Source of the DNA: Bacillota bacterium
Lineage (GTDB): Bacteria; Bacillota; Clostridia; Acetivibrionales; DSM-1351
DNA length: 30,983 nucleotides
Direction of reading: 5' to 3'
Assembly (NCBI GenBank): GCA_023390335.1
Contig: JAEWCZ010000029.1
Coordinates: 1-30,983 of the forward strand
Part shown: piece by piece, positions 1 to 8,720 of the stretch
Numbering within the stretch: the stretch's first letter is position 1
Layout: every line of letters starts with the position of its first letter
Position numbers and translations under genes: made by a program
The notes under the pieces: model-generated
Database searches by the model: none
Told to the model about the DNA's origin: nothing
What the model saw: the letters and a program-made list of their open reading frames with translations, nothing else

Positions 1-397
1 CGTTACCATCATCAGTGGCTATATAATACATTGAATTTAACTTAAAATTATTAACCAGATCCTCTGAGCTTATCTGGAAAAAGGTCGGAGCTTTAGAAAA
101 GCTAAAATCATTGGTCAATGCATGACCTGAGTAATATGTACTGTCCGCGCTTGCATAATTTAAACAAAATGCGTCGTATCCACCAACACATATACCGTTA
201 TAAAGTGAATCAGTGCTGTTATTTGTGGTATACCTAATTCCATCCAATACCAGTGAATTTACTCCGCTTATGCTCTTTCCGTCAAATAACTGATCTGAAG
301 GTGCGGCCGCTAAAACGGAATTCGGCTGCAAATTAAATATCCCCAAAACGCTGATAATATATAGCATTACTGCTACTTTTAGCAATTTTTTATTCAA
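1..397 (-). CDS. BspA-like LRR surface protein, copy 1 (5' part, continues past window start)
   Basis: This is the first part of a secreted protein paralogous to the full copy at 468-3188; about 132 codons are visible and the frame is open to base 1. It starts at TTG (397-395), seven bases after a GGGGGA ribosome binding site, an arrangement shared by all three copies. The ATG at that ribosome binding site is not usable because it reaches a stop after four codons. A signal peptide covers about residues 1-30, with a hydrophobic core and an A-x-A-like end (VLAA). The rest matches the N-terminal domain of the other copies almost residue for residue. Whether a repeat array follows lies outside the window. 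The gene begins only 70 bases after the stop of copy 2, with no clear terminator between, so the two may be co-transcribed. A surface role is inferred from the signal peptide and family. Confidence 0.85.
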   Translation of the reverse strand, partial: MNKKLLKVAVMLYIISVLGIFNLQPNSVLAAAPSDQLFDGKSISGVNSLVLDGIRYTTNNSTDSLYNGICVGGYDAFCLNYASADSTYYSGHALTNDFSFSKAPTFFQISSEDLVNNFKLNSMYYIATDDGN

Positions 398-467
398 AAC
401 ACATTCCCCCAAATAGTAATATATTATTAATTTTTTTCTACTGTAAATGTAATGTAGAAACAATTAT

Positions 468-3188
468 TCAATGTACAATCTTTGTTACATTATCTGGAGC
501 AAAGTATGCCCCTGCAGCTTTGTTTGTTGATGAATAAACCATATTTATGGGCTTTGAAGTGGACTCAAAAATATTATCTAAATTAGTTACTGAATCCGGA
601 ATATATACATTTCCTGTCAGCGCTGTACAATATCCAAATGTATAACTCATATCTGTTACACTGTCCGGTATTTCCGGTGCCTGCGTTAATCCTGGGCAAT
701 TGTAGAATGTATATCTCATATCCGTTACACTGACTGGTATTTTCGGGGCCTGTGTTAATCTTGAACAACCGCCAAAAGTACCTCCCATATTTGTTACACC
801 GCCGGGTATTTCCGGGGCCTGCGTTAATCCTAAGCAATTGTAGAATGTAAAACTAATATCCGTCACACTGTCCGGTATTTCCGGGGCCTGTGTCAATCCT
901 ATACACTCGCTAAAAGTACCTCCCATATTCGTTACACCGCTGGGTATTTCCGGAGCCTGTGTTAATCCTGTACAACCATAAAATGTATGATCCATGTTCG
1001 TTACACTGTCCGGTATTCTCGGAGCCTGTGTTAATCCTTCACAACCAAAAAATGTACCATTCATGTTCGTTACACTATCCGGTATTTCCGGTGCCTGCCT
1101 TAATCGCTGGCAATAGTAGAATGTATAACTCATATCCGTTACACTATCCGGTATTTCTGGTGCTTGTGTTAATTCTGTCCAATTGTAGAATGTATACCTC
1201 ATATCCGTTACACCATCCGGTATTTCTGGTGCCTGTGTTAATCCAGTACAATTGTAGAATGTATACCTCATATCTGTTACACTATCCGGTATTTCCGGGG
1301 CCTGCGTTAATCCCGGGCAATTGTAGAATGTATAACTCATATCCGTTACATTATCCGGTATTTCTGGTGCCTGTGTTAATCCCGTACAATATCCAAATGT
1401 ACCACTCATATTTATTAAATTTTTTGATATTTTTGGGGTCTCAGTTAAGCCGTTACAATTGTAGAATGTATAACTTATGTCCGTTACATTGTCCGGTATA
1501 TTCGGGGTCTCAGTTAAGCCCGTACAATTGTAGAATGTATAACTCATGTTCGTTACACCTTCAGGTATTTTCGGCGTCTCTGTTAAGCCTGTACAATCGT
1601 AGAATGTATAACTCATGTCTGTTACACTATCCGGTATTTCCGGAGCCTGTGTTAATCCTCGACAATTGTAGAATGTATAACTTATGTCCGTTACACTATC
1701 CGGTATTTCTGGTACCTGTGTTAATCCTGTACAATTGAAAAATGTAGCACTCATATCTGTTACACCCTCCGGTATTTTCGGTGCTTGTGTTAAATTCCAG
1801 CAGTTGGTAAATATGCCACTCATATTTTTTACACTATCAGGTATTTCTGGTGCCTGTGTTAATCCACAATAGGCAAATGTATACCTCATATTTATTACAT
1901 TGTCCGGTATTTTCGGGGCATGAGTCAATCCTGCACAACCATAAAATGTATCACTTATGTCCGTTACACCGACCGGTATTTCTGGAGCCTGAGTCAATCC
2001 TGTACAACCATAAAATGTACCAACCATGTCCGTTACACTATCCGGTATCTCTGATGCCTGTGTTAATCCTGTACAATAGCGGAATGTGTTATTCATGTTC
2101 GTTACACTATCTGGTATTTTCGGGGCCTGTGTTAATCGTTTACAATTTGCAAATATATAACTCATATCTGTTACACCCTTCGGTATTTCCGGGGCCTGTG
2201 TTAATCCTGTACAACGTGCAAATGTATAACTCATATTCGTTACACCCTCCGGTATATCCGGGGCTTGAGTTAATCCTGTACAACCATAAAATGTATCTCC
2301 CATGTTCGTTACACCCTTCGGTATTTCCGGGGCTTGAGTTAATCCTGTACAGTTTTTAAATGTAGAATCCATTGCTTTAACCGGCAGTCCATTTATTACA
2401 GCCGGTACACTTCCCACAATTTTACCGTCCTCAATACCGCCCTTATAACCTGTTAGTGTATAGTAATAACCATTACTGCTATAATTCCATAAACTTAAGT
2501 CAACTGTCCTTCCATCGGTACCTACATTCTCTAAGAAGTCCAGTGAATCAATTACAGCATACACCGAACCTCCATCATTATTGTTAGTTATATGTATTGT
2601 ATCAATACTTGTCCAACTGGAACCAAACGTCAGAAGCCCGCCGTACTCTGCATCTGACTGACTGTTAATATCATTTGCCAAGGTAATTGTTTGTGTTCCG
2701 GTTCCATAAGTACCCGAAGTACCCATATCTACTCCGTAAACACATGCAACTAAAGTATCTCCGTCGTAGCCCTCAATATTAATTTTATGTCCGGTACCAT
2801 CATCAGTGGCTATATAGTACATTGAATTTATCTTAAAATTATTAACCTGCTCCTCTGAGCTTATCTGGAAAAAGGTCGGAGCTTTAGAAAAGCTAAAATC
2901 ATTTGTCAATGCATGGCCCGAATAATATGTACTGTCCGCACTTGCATAGTTTAAACAAAATGCGTCGTACCCACCAACACATATACCGTTATAAAGTGAA
3001 TCTGTATTGTTATTTGTGGTATACTCAATTCCATCCAATACCAGTGAATTTACTCCGCTTAAGCTCTTTCCGTCAAAAAACTGATCTGAAGGTGTAGCTG
3101 CTAAAACGAAATTAGGCTGCAAATTAAATATCCCTAAAACACTGACAATATATAGCATTGCTGCTACTTTTAACAATTTTTTATTCAA
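468..3188 (-). CDS. Secreted BspA-like leucine-rich-repeat protein, full copy (copy 2)
   Basis: This is a 906-residue secreted protein. I chose the TTG start at 3188 because a GGGGGA site lies seven bases upstream and the paralogues start there too; an upstream in-frame TTG at 3203 would overlap that site. Residues 1-30 form a signal peptide. Residues of about 31-270 form an N-terminal domain I do not recognise, shared with copies 1 and 3. From about residue 280 follow 25 repeats of 23 residues and a 26th terminal unit, consensus CTGLTQAPEIPDSVTDMSYT then three residues. This matches the BspA/DUF285 type of leucine-rich repeat. A 46-residue tail ends the protein. There is no LPXTG motif, S-layer homology domain or dockerin, so attachment is unknown. 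In the family such proteins bind host or matrix proteins or other cells; here that role is only inferred. One repeat lacks a residue (near 1870) and one has Trp for the conserved Cys (near 1180). Confidence 0.88.
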   Translation of the reverse strand: MNKKLLKVAAMLYIVSVLGIFNLQPNFVLAATPSDQFFDGKSLSGVNSLVLDGIEYTTNNNTDSLYNGICVGGYDAFCLNYASADSTYYSGHALTNDFSFSKAPTFFQISSEEQVNNFKINSMYYIATDDGTGHKINIEGYDGDTLVACVYGVDMGTSGTYGTGTQTITLANDINSQSDAEYGGLLTFGSSWTSIDTIHITNNNDGGSVYAVIDSLDFLENVGTDGRTVDLSLWNYSSNGYYYTLTGYKGGIEDGKIVGSVPAVINGLPVKAMDSTFKNCTGLTQAPEIPKGVTNMGDTFYGCTGLTQAPDIPEGVTNMSYTFARCTGLTQAPEIPKGVTDMSYIFANCKRLTQAPKIPDSVTNMNNTFRYCTGLTQASEIPDSVTDMVGTFYGCTGLTQAPEIPVGVTDISDTFYGCAGLTHAPKIPDNVINMRYTFAYCGLTQAPEIPDSVKNMSGIFTNCWNLTQAPKIPEGVTDMSATFFNCTGLTQVPEIPDSVTDISYTFYNCRGLTQAPEIPDSVTDMSYTFYDCTGLTETPKIPEGVTNMSYTFYNCTGLTETPNIPDNVTDISYTFYNCNGLTETPKISKNLINMSGTFGYCTGLTQAPEIPDNVTDMSYTFYNCPGLTQAPEIPDSVTDMRYTFYNCTGLTQAPEIPDGVTDMRYTFYNWTELTQAPEIPDSVTDMSYTFYYCQRLRQAPEIPDSVTNMNGTFFGCEGLTQAPRIPDSVTNMDHTFYGCTGLTQAPEIPSGVTNMGGTFSECIGLTQAPEIPDSVTDISFTFYNCLGLTQAPEIPGGVTNMGGTFGGCSRLTQAPKIPVSVTDMRYTFYNCPGLTQAPEIPDSVTDMSYTFGYCTALTGNVYIPDSVTNLDNIFESTSKPINMVYSSTNKAAGAYFAPDNVTKIVH
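561..2351 (-). repeat. 69-bp coding tandem repeats (26 units, LRR array)
   Basis: The array starts at the TGT codon at 2351-2349 and runs in 69-base steps to the TGT at 629-627, plus a terminal unit to 561. Twenty-five units minus one missing codon account exactly for the distance between these two codons. Units in the middle (about 1100-1700) are the most alike, which fits recent amplification or homogenisation. The period keeps the reading frame, so gain or loss of units would change protein length without breaking it. Confidence 0.9.
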
Positions 3189-3320
3189 AATACATTCCCC
3201 CAAATAGTAATATCTATAGTAAATTTATTTCTAATAAAAATTAATGTAGAAACAAACATTTTTGGTTTATATACCCATTTTAAATATAACATAATTAAAC
3301 ATATTTGGGAATTTGTATAT

Positions 3321-3363
3321 AAAGAAAACGCCAGAATGATATTTTATACATATCATCCTGACG
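3321..3363 (-). terminator. Rho-independent terminator after BspA-like copy 3
   Basis: On the minus strand a 14-base stem (3363-3350 with 3342-3329, two G-U pairs, 7-base loop) is followed at once by TTTTCTTT. It lies about 70 bases past the stop of the deleted copy 3 and should separate that transcript from copy 2. Confidence 0.75.
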
Positions 3364-3434
3364 ACATAATATAATTAGAACAGTATATCCGTAAATCAAT
3401 GATTGTAACTTTATAGTGAAGATTACCGGGTATT

Positions 3435-4186
3435 TTAATTTATAGTCTTTGTCACATTTTCCGGAGCAGAGTATGCCCCTGCAGCTGTGTTTGTTGATGA
3501 ATAAACCATATTTATGGGCTTTGAAGTGTACTCAAAAATATATTCTAAATTAGTTACTGAATCCGGAATATATACATTTCCGATCAGCGCTGTACAATAT
3601 CCAAATTTGTCCAACCGGAACCAAATGTCAGAAGTCCACCGTATTCTGCATCTGACTGACTGTTAATATCATTTGCCAAAGTAATTGTTTGTGTTCCGGC
3701 TCCATAGATTCCTGATATTGCCATATCTACACCGTAAACACCAGCAACTAAAGTATCTCCGTCATAGCCCTCAATATTAATTTTATGTCCGGTACCATCA
3801 TCAGTGGCTATATAATACATTGAATTTATCTTAAAATTATTAACGAGATTCTCTGAGCTTATCTGGAAAAAGGTCGGAGCTTTAGAAAAGCTAAAATCAT
3901 TGGTCAATGCATGACCCGAATAATATGTACTATTGGCACTTTCATAGTTTAAACAAAATGCGTCGTACCCACCAACACATATACCGTTATAAAGTGAATC
4001 AGTATTATTATTTGTTGTATACCGTATTCCATCTAATAACAATGAATTTACTCCACTTAAGCTCTTTCCCTCAAATAACTGATCTGTAGGTAAAGCCGCT
4101 AAAACAGAATTTGACTGCAAATTAAATACTCCCAAAATACTGATAATATATAGCATTACTACTGCTTTTAATACCTTTTTATTCAA
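3435..4186 (-). pseudogene. BspA-like LRR protein copy 3, repeat array deleted and frame broken
   Basis: The first 190 or so codons match the N-terminal domain of copy 2, with the same TTG start (4186) and GGGGGA site. Near 3606 the sequence jumps directly from the end of the N-terminal domain (LTFGSGWTN) into the last LRR unit. The following 3' part matches the C-terminus of copy 2 (IPDSVTN, SKPINMVYSSTN, AAGAY) but in another frame, ending at 3435. The current frame stops at 3584 after a short foreign tail, LDIVQR. Compared with copy 2 about 1.97 kb is missing, including the rest of the N-terminal domain and all internal repeats. A secreted 200-residue N-terminal fragment could still be made. 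I call it a pseudogene because the family's repeat region is gone and the end is out of frame. Confidence 0.9.
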
Positions 4187-4248
4187 AATACATTCCCCCT
4201 GAATTTATAAAATATATATGTAACTTTTCTAAATAAATTGGATATATA

Positions 4249-4291
4249 AATATCACATAACCGAAAATATTCTTTTAAGCTATGTGATATT
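4249..4291. terminator. Inverted repeat after the Fn3/Calx-beta gene, possible terminator
   Basis: Perfect 11-base arms AATATCACATA (4249-4259) and TATGTGATATT (4281-4291) enclose a 21-base loop, about 50 bases past the stop at 4339. Neither side has a proper T-run, so termination is uncertain; an operator for the copy 3 gene is also possible. Confidence 0.4.
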
Positions 4292-4338
4292 GAGTAAACC
4301 AAATGTGATTATTAAATTATATATTTTTCATTATTTTC

Positions 4339-7300
4339 TTAGCTACCCACCTTAATTTCAAAATTATAAGTAAGTAAATAGTCAGAATTGATGTTTGATT
4401 TAACTATGATACTTATATTATTAGTCTCACCACTGGTTACAGGAACATTTATACTACTACCACTTTTTACTACTGTCCCATTAACAAATATTGTTACATT
4501 ATTGGGATCATTTGCGGTTGGGGTTATAGTTAATGCGGTAATACTAGGGCTTATTTCAGTATAATTGGTAGTATACATATTAAAATCATTAACAATCTGT
4601 TTTTTAGAAGCCTTAATTGTCATAGTTGAAAGGTAAGTATCTACCCTGGTAACAACAAGTGTATATCTCTGCGTCACACCACCCACCGCAGAAGTAACGT
4701 CAACATTTATAATATTTTCTCCTAAATTCAAGTCCACCTTTATACCCGAACTGCTTGTCACTAAAGTTCCATTTACTACTATCTTTGCATTCTGACCCAG
4801 ATATTCTGCTATTTCAGCAGTAGGTATGACGTTAATGCTGGCAACATCACTACTTACAGTCGCAGTATAACGATAAACATTCTTGTTAAATGTCGGACTA
4901 AGTGATCCACTGCTTATTTTAATATCTGACAGATACTGGCTTGAAAACGTATCATCTTCAGCAATCGTTGCTGTCACCTGCTGCATCCCGTTTTCTGTTC
5001 CGTTCTTAACGTCTAATATGTCTGCAATTACTGTCTTGTCAGCTTCATAAGCCTTATTATCTATTCCCGTCAAAGTAATTGAATTTGACAGACTCCCTGC
5101 CGGTATTACTATTGTGCCTGGGGCTATATAGTCTGTTCCGTTGATTGCAGTTCCTGAATAATTAAGAATTATTGTTACATCCTGGTATGACTTATTTGAT
5201 AATACGGCTGTGATTGTGCTCGTACCACCATTTTCTGAAAGATTACTGCCAGATATGTTTAAGTTAACAGATGGAGGGCTGTCATTATCGTTAATTATAC
5301 ATTCTCCTTGACTGTTTGTGATTCTACCTGCACTAGTTCTTGTTAATTTCAAATAAAAGCTTTCACTTTCTTCATAATTCGTGTCGTCACTTATTGGAAC
5401 TGCAATTGTTACAGCTGTATTACCTGCAGGAATAACTATAGTACCAGAGTTACTTGTATAATCATCTTCCGCTGCCGCAGTATTTTCAGGAGTAGTGTAG
5501 CTGACTGCTACATCTCTGTTGCATGTTCCTGAAAGAGAAACTGTGAAATTAGCTGTTCCGTCAGCCTCATTAACCGTTGTGTCGCCTATTGAAATATCTA
5601 GTGCTTCGGACAGTGTAGTCACTGTGATAGGCTCACTCCATGTCCCCTTGATTCCATCATTTACTGCCCTTACTCTGTATGTATGTGAGGTGTTTGCTTC
5701 CAACAACTGATGACTAAATAATGGTTTTGTTACAATATAGCTCTGACCATCCGCTTCCACCTCATAGCCTGCAGCATTGTCTACCACGTCCCACGATATT
5801 GCCACATTATCCTCTGCTGCTGTTGTATTTATGTTTAAAGGAGCCTGTAATGTAACATTGCTTTTGGCTATTTTCACATAGTTTATCTTGGTAATTTGGT
5901 CTGCTGTTCCCCCATTGTCTATTGTTAGCCTTCCATCGATCACCATTACGGTCTTTGTTACCTGCGAAAACTGATTTGCACCAAGATTTATTCCCGCCCA
6001 GTAGTTGACACCTTCCACATTCACTGTTGGTGTAGAAGTAAACCCTGCATCACCTGCACATACGGTAACATCATAGAAACCATCTTCTACCCCCATCTCC
6101 CACTTTCCTGTTTTGTAGAGCATTATCAGTGTATCCAGCTTCTGATTAGTGCTTATATTTCTGTCCCTTGTTGCTCCGACATACCCTACATTCCAACCAT
6201 AATTGTAACCGTTACGCACTCCATAGATTTCTCCATAATCAGGTATGTATCCCTGCGGTATCTCCACACCAGCGGGTTGGAAATTTATTTTTATTGTGCC
6301 AGGTGCTTCGGACAGTGTAGTCACTGTGACAGGTTCACTCCATGTCCCCTTGATTCCATCATTTACTGCCCTTATCCTATATGTATGTGTTGAGTTTGCT
6401 TCTAACCACTGATGATTGAATATAGGTTCTGTAACCGTATAGCTCTGACCATCCTCTTCCACCTCATAGACTGCAGCATTGTTTAACTTGTCCCAAGATA
6501 TTGCCACACTATCCTCTGCTGCTGTTGTATGTATGTTTATAGGAGCTTGTAACGTAACACTGCTTTTGACTATTTTCACATAGTCTATCTTTGTTACTGT
6601 ATCTGCAGTCCCAGCATTATCAATGGTCAATCTCCCATCGGTCACCATCACGGTCTTTGTTGCCTTCGAAAACTGATTTGCACCAAGATTTATTCCTGCC
6701 CAGTAGTTGACTCCTTCGACATTCACCGTTGGTTTAGAAGTAAACCCTGCATCTCCTGCACATACAGTAACATCGTAGAACCCATCTTCTAACTCCATCT
6801 CCCACTTTGCTGTTTTGTAGAGCATTATCAGTGTATCCAACTTTTGATCCGCGCTTATATTTCTGTCCCTTGTTGCTCCGACATACCCTACATTCCAACC
6901 ATAATTGTAACCGTTACGCACTCCATAGACATCTCCATAATCAGGTATGTATCCCTGCGGTATCTCCACACCAGCGGGTTGGAAATTTATTTTTATTGTG
7001 CCAGGTGCTTCGGACAGTGTAGTCACTGTGACAGGCTCACTCCATGTCCCCTTGATTCCATCATTTACTGCCCTTACCCTATATGTATGTAATGAGTTTG
7101 CTTCTAACCACTGATGATTGAATATAGGTTCTGTTACCGTATAGCTCTGCCCATCCGCTTCCACCTCATAGCCGGAAGCATTGTCTAACACGTCCCAGGA
7201 CATTGCCACACTATCCTCTGCTGCTGTTGTATGTATGTTTATAGGAGCCTGCAACGTAACACTGCTTTTGACTATTTTCACATAGTTTATCTTAGTTATT

Positions 7301-8412
7301 TGGTCTGTTGTACCCCCATTGTCTATTGTTAGCCTTCCATCGGTCACCATCACGGTCTTTGTTATCTGAGAAAACAGATTTGCACCAAGATTTATACCCG
7401 CCCAATAGTTGACTCCTTCCACATTCACAGTTGGTGTAGAAGTAAACCCTGCATCTCCTGCACATACGGTAACATCGTAGAACCCGTCTTCTACTTCCAT
7501 CTCCCACTTTCCTGTTTTGTAGAGCATTATCAGTGTATCCAGCTTCTGATCGGCATTTATATTTCTGTCCCTTGTTGCTCCGGTATACCCTACATTCCAA
7601 CCATAACTGTAACCATTACGCACCCCATAGATTTCTCCATAGTCAGGTATATATTCCTCCGGTATCTCCAATCCGGCGGGTTGGAAGTTTATTTTTATTG
7701 TGCCTGGTGCTTCAGATAGTGCCGATACTTCATTGGAGTTTTCACTTTCACCAGCTTGATTTACTGCACTAACGACATAATAATATATAGTACCATTTGT
7801 TACATTAGCATCAGTAAACATCGTTCCTGTTATATTATTTGCTATTGTTTCATATGGACCACCAGTAGTAGTAGAACGTTTTATGATATAGCTTGTTGCA
7901 TCTCGGGATGCTGTCCAGGATAGATTTACTTCAGCATTATCAGATGTGGCTGTAAGGTCCCTAACAGAAGCTGGTTTTGCATTCACAGTTACTTCCCATA
8001 CAAGGCAAGGTGTAAAACTACCCGATGTAAACAAAGAACTTCCGCAATCTATAATAAATTGAGTTGCCCCCTCTCGTACACGATACGTCCGGTCCGATAC
8101 AGATCCTATACTAACATACTCTTCGTTATTGTCTCCTTCAAAATAAGCCCCAAATATAGCATTACCTTTCTGGGCAGACACTCTAACAACAACAGTTGAT
8201 GCATTTTGCGGCAGATTGTATATAACACGCCCGTCCATACCCAGATTAGCATATGTGTCATAATTGCCGTCAATAGAGTATTCAGCAACATTAGTACTAT
8301 CAACTCTTAATTGTTGTGCGATAGTAGGTGATGAAGCACTTGCAATACCTCCCAGCACAAACAAAAATACCATTGTAACAACACAGAAGAAAGAACTTTT
8401 AAATAATTTCAT
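4339..8412 (-). CDS. Giant secreted Fn3 / malectin-like / Calx-beta / cadherin-like protein
   Basis: This is a 1357-residue secreted protein. The ATG at 8412 follows AGGAGG by six bases; an ATG 12 codons upstream lacks such a site. Signal peptide: residues 1-26. Residues 28-150 are a domain I do not recognise. Then follow Fn3 (about 144-237) and three rounds of a galactose-binding/malectin-like domain (starting KINFQPAG, with PDYGE, YGWNVGY, RDRN and VNVEGVNYWAG) each followed by Fn3, to about 937. Two Calx-beta domains (937-1152; AEDDYTS and INGTDYI are typical) and two cadherin-like sandwich domains (1155-1357; the first shows the Y-x-x-T-V start typical of the family) end it. No catalytic domain, S-layer homology domain, sortase signal or dockerin is visible. 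The likely role is binding glycans at or outside the cell surface, which fits its place beside a polysaccharide cluster. This role is inferred from domain families only. Confidence 0.88.
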   Translation of the reverse strand: MKLFKSSFFCVVTMVFLFVLGGIASASSPTIAQQLRVDSTNVAEYSIDGNYDTYANLGMDGRVIYNLPQNASTVVVRVSAQKGNAIFGAYFEGDNNEEYVSIGSVSDRTYRVREGATQFIIDCGSSLFTSGSFTPCLVWEVTVNAKPASVRDLTATSDNAEVNLSWTASRDATSYIIKRSTTTGGPYETIANNITGTMFTDANVTNGTIYYYVVSAVNQAGESENSNEVSALSEAPGTIKINFQPAGLEIPEEYIPDYGEIYGVRNGYSYGWNVGYTGATRDRNINADQKLDTLIMLYKTGKWEMEVEDGFYDVTVCAGDAGFTSTPTVNVEGVNYWAGINLGANLFSQITKTVMVTDGRLTIDNGGTTDQITKINYVKIVKSSVTLQAPINIHTTAAEDSVAMSWDVLDNASGYEVEADGQSYTVTEPIFNHQWLEANSLHTYRVRAVNDGIKGTWSEPVTVTTLSEAPGTIKINFQPAGVEIPQGYIPDYGDVYGVRNGYNYGWNVGYVGATRDRNISADQKLDTLIMLYKTAKWEMELEDGFYDVTVCAGDAGFTSKPTVNVEGVNYWAGINLGANQFSKATKTVMVTDGRLTIDNAGTADTVTKIDYVKIVKSSVTLQAPINIHTTAAEDSVAISWDKLNNAAVYEVEEDGQSYTVTEPIFNHQWLEANSTHTYRIRAVNDGIKGTWSEPVTVTTLSEAPGTIKINFQPAGVEIPQGYIPDYGEIYGVRNGYNYGWNVGYVGATRDRNISTNQKLDTLIMLYKTGKWEMGVEDGFYDVTVCAGDAGFTSTPTVNVEGVNYWAGINLGANQFSQVTKTVMVIDGRLTIDNGGTADQITKINYVKIAKSNVTLQAPLNINTTAAEDNVAISWDVVDNAAGYEVEADGQSYIVTKPLFSHQLLEANTSHTYRVRAVNDGIKGTWSEPITVTTLSEALDISIGDTTVNEADGTANFTVSLSGTCNRDVAVSYTTPENTAAAEDDYTSNSGTIVIPAGNTAVTIAVPISDDTNYEESESFYLKLTRTSAGRITNSQGECIINDNDSPPSVNLNISGSNLSENGGTSTITAVLSNKSYQDVTIILNYSGTAINGTDYIAPGTIVIPAGSLSNSITLTGIDNKAYEADKTVIADILDVKNGTENGMQQVTATIAEDDTFSSQYLSDIKISSGSLSPTFNKNVYRYTATVSSDVASINVIPTAEIAEYLGQNAKIVVNGTLVTSSSGIKVDLNLGENIINVDVTSAVGGVTQRYTLVVTRVDTYLSTMTIKASKKQIVNDFNMYTTNYTEISPSITALTITPTANDPNNVTIFVNGTVVKSGSSINVPVTSGETNNISIIVKSNINSDYLLTYNFEIKVGS
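5602..7707 (-). repeat. Three tandem 702-bp Fn3 + carbohydrate-binding cassettes
   Basis: The motif TGCTTCGGACAGTG recurs, with minor changes, at about 5602, 6304 and 7006, and as TGCTTCAGATAGTG at 7708, giving an exact 702-base (234-codon) period. Each unit encodes one malectin-like domain and one Fn3 domain. The Kelch-type gene at 24603-30437 holds the same cassette, with its boundary motif at 25118 and 25820, also 702 bases apart. These are good substrates for recombination within and between genes. Confidence 0.9.
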
Positions 8413-8720
8413 AAATAACCTCCTGAATCTTTTTCCTAAATTATACAATTATTTACATATAAACAAAAGACTAGTATTTATTTACTTTTATATTTAAAAA
8501 AGAAAGATTGGCTTTTTTACTTTTTAACATAAACGTATAAATACAAATCAACGGCTTGACACACTTATAATATGGAGGACAAAGAAAGCTGCAGAGCATG
8601 TGTACAAGCTGAAGGAAAGATTAGAACTTGGATTACATTGAAAAGACCCAAACTAATATTATTTACGGACATGGATTACAAAGCTTTCAGTTTAGCGAAT
8701 GCTAAAGAAAGAACAATATT
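8413..8720. other. Intergenic region between polysaccharide cluster and Fn3/Calx-beta gene
   Basis: The right-hand part should hold the 3' end of the polysaccharide transcript, and the left-hand part the promoter of the Fn3/Calx-beta gene. A TATAAT reads on the minus strand at 8445-8440, about 30 bases before the start codon, with no convincing -35. A weak A/T stem (AAAAAAG with CTTTTTT, 8496-8518) could stop transcription in either direction. A 50-codon plus-strand frame at 8572-8724 has no ribosome binding site and I do not call it a gene. Confidence 0.5.

Noticed and set aside
561..2351. A CRISPR-like array
   Set aside because: The repeats are contiguous coding units of 69 bases without unique spacers, and no cas gene is present.
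959..2359. Long plus-strand frames opposite the BspA-like repeats
   Set aside because: They arise because the 69-base repeats keep all frames open together. They have no start signals and only mirror the repeat period.
7292..7600. Alternative minus-strand frame within the malectin-like domain (also at 25393-25707 and 28936-29124)
   Set aside because: It is the same off-frame shadow in each copy of the cassette; the main frame has clear domain homology.
8556..8571. TTGACA and TATAAT close together on the plus strand
   Set aside because: They are only four bases apart; a promoter needs about 17.
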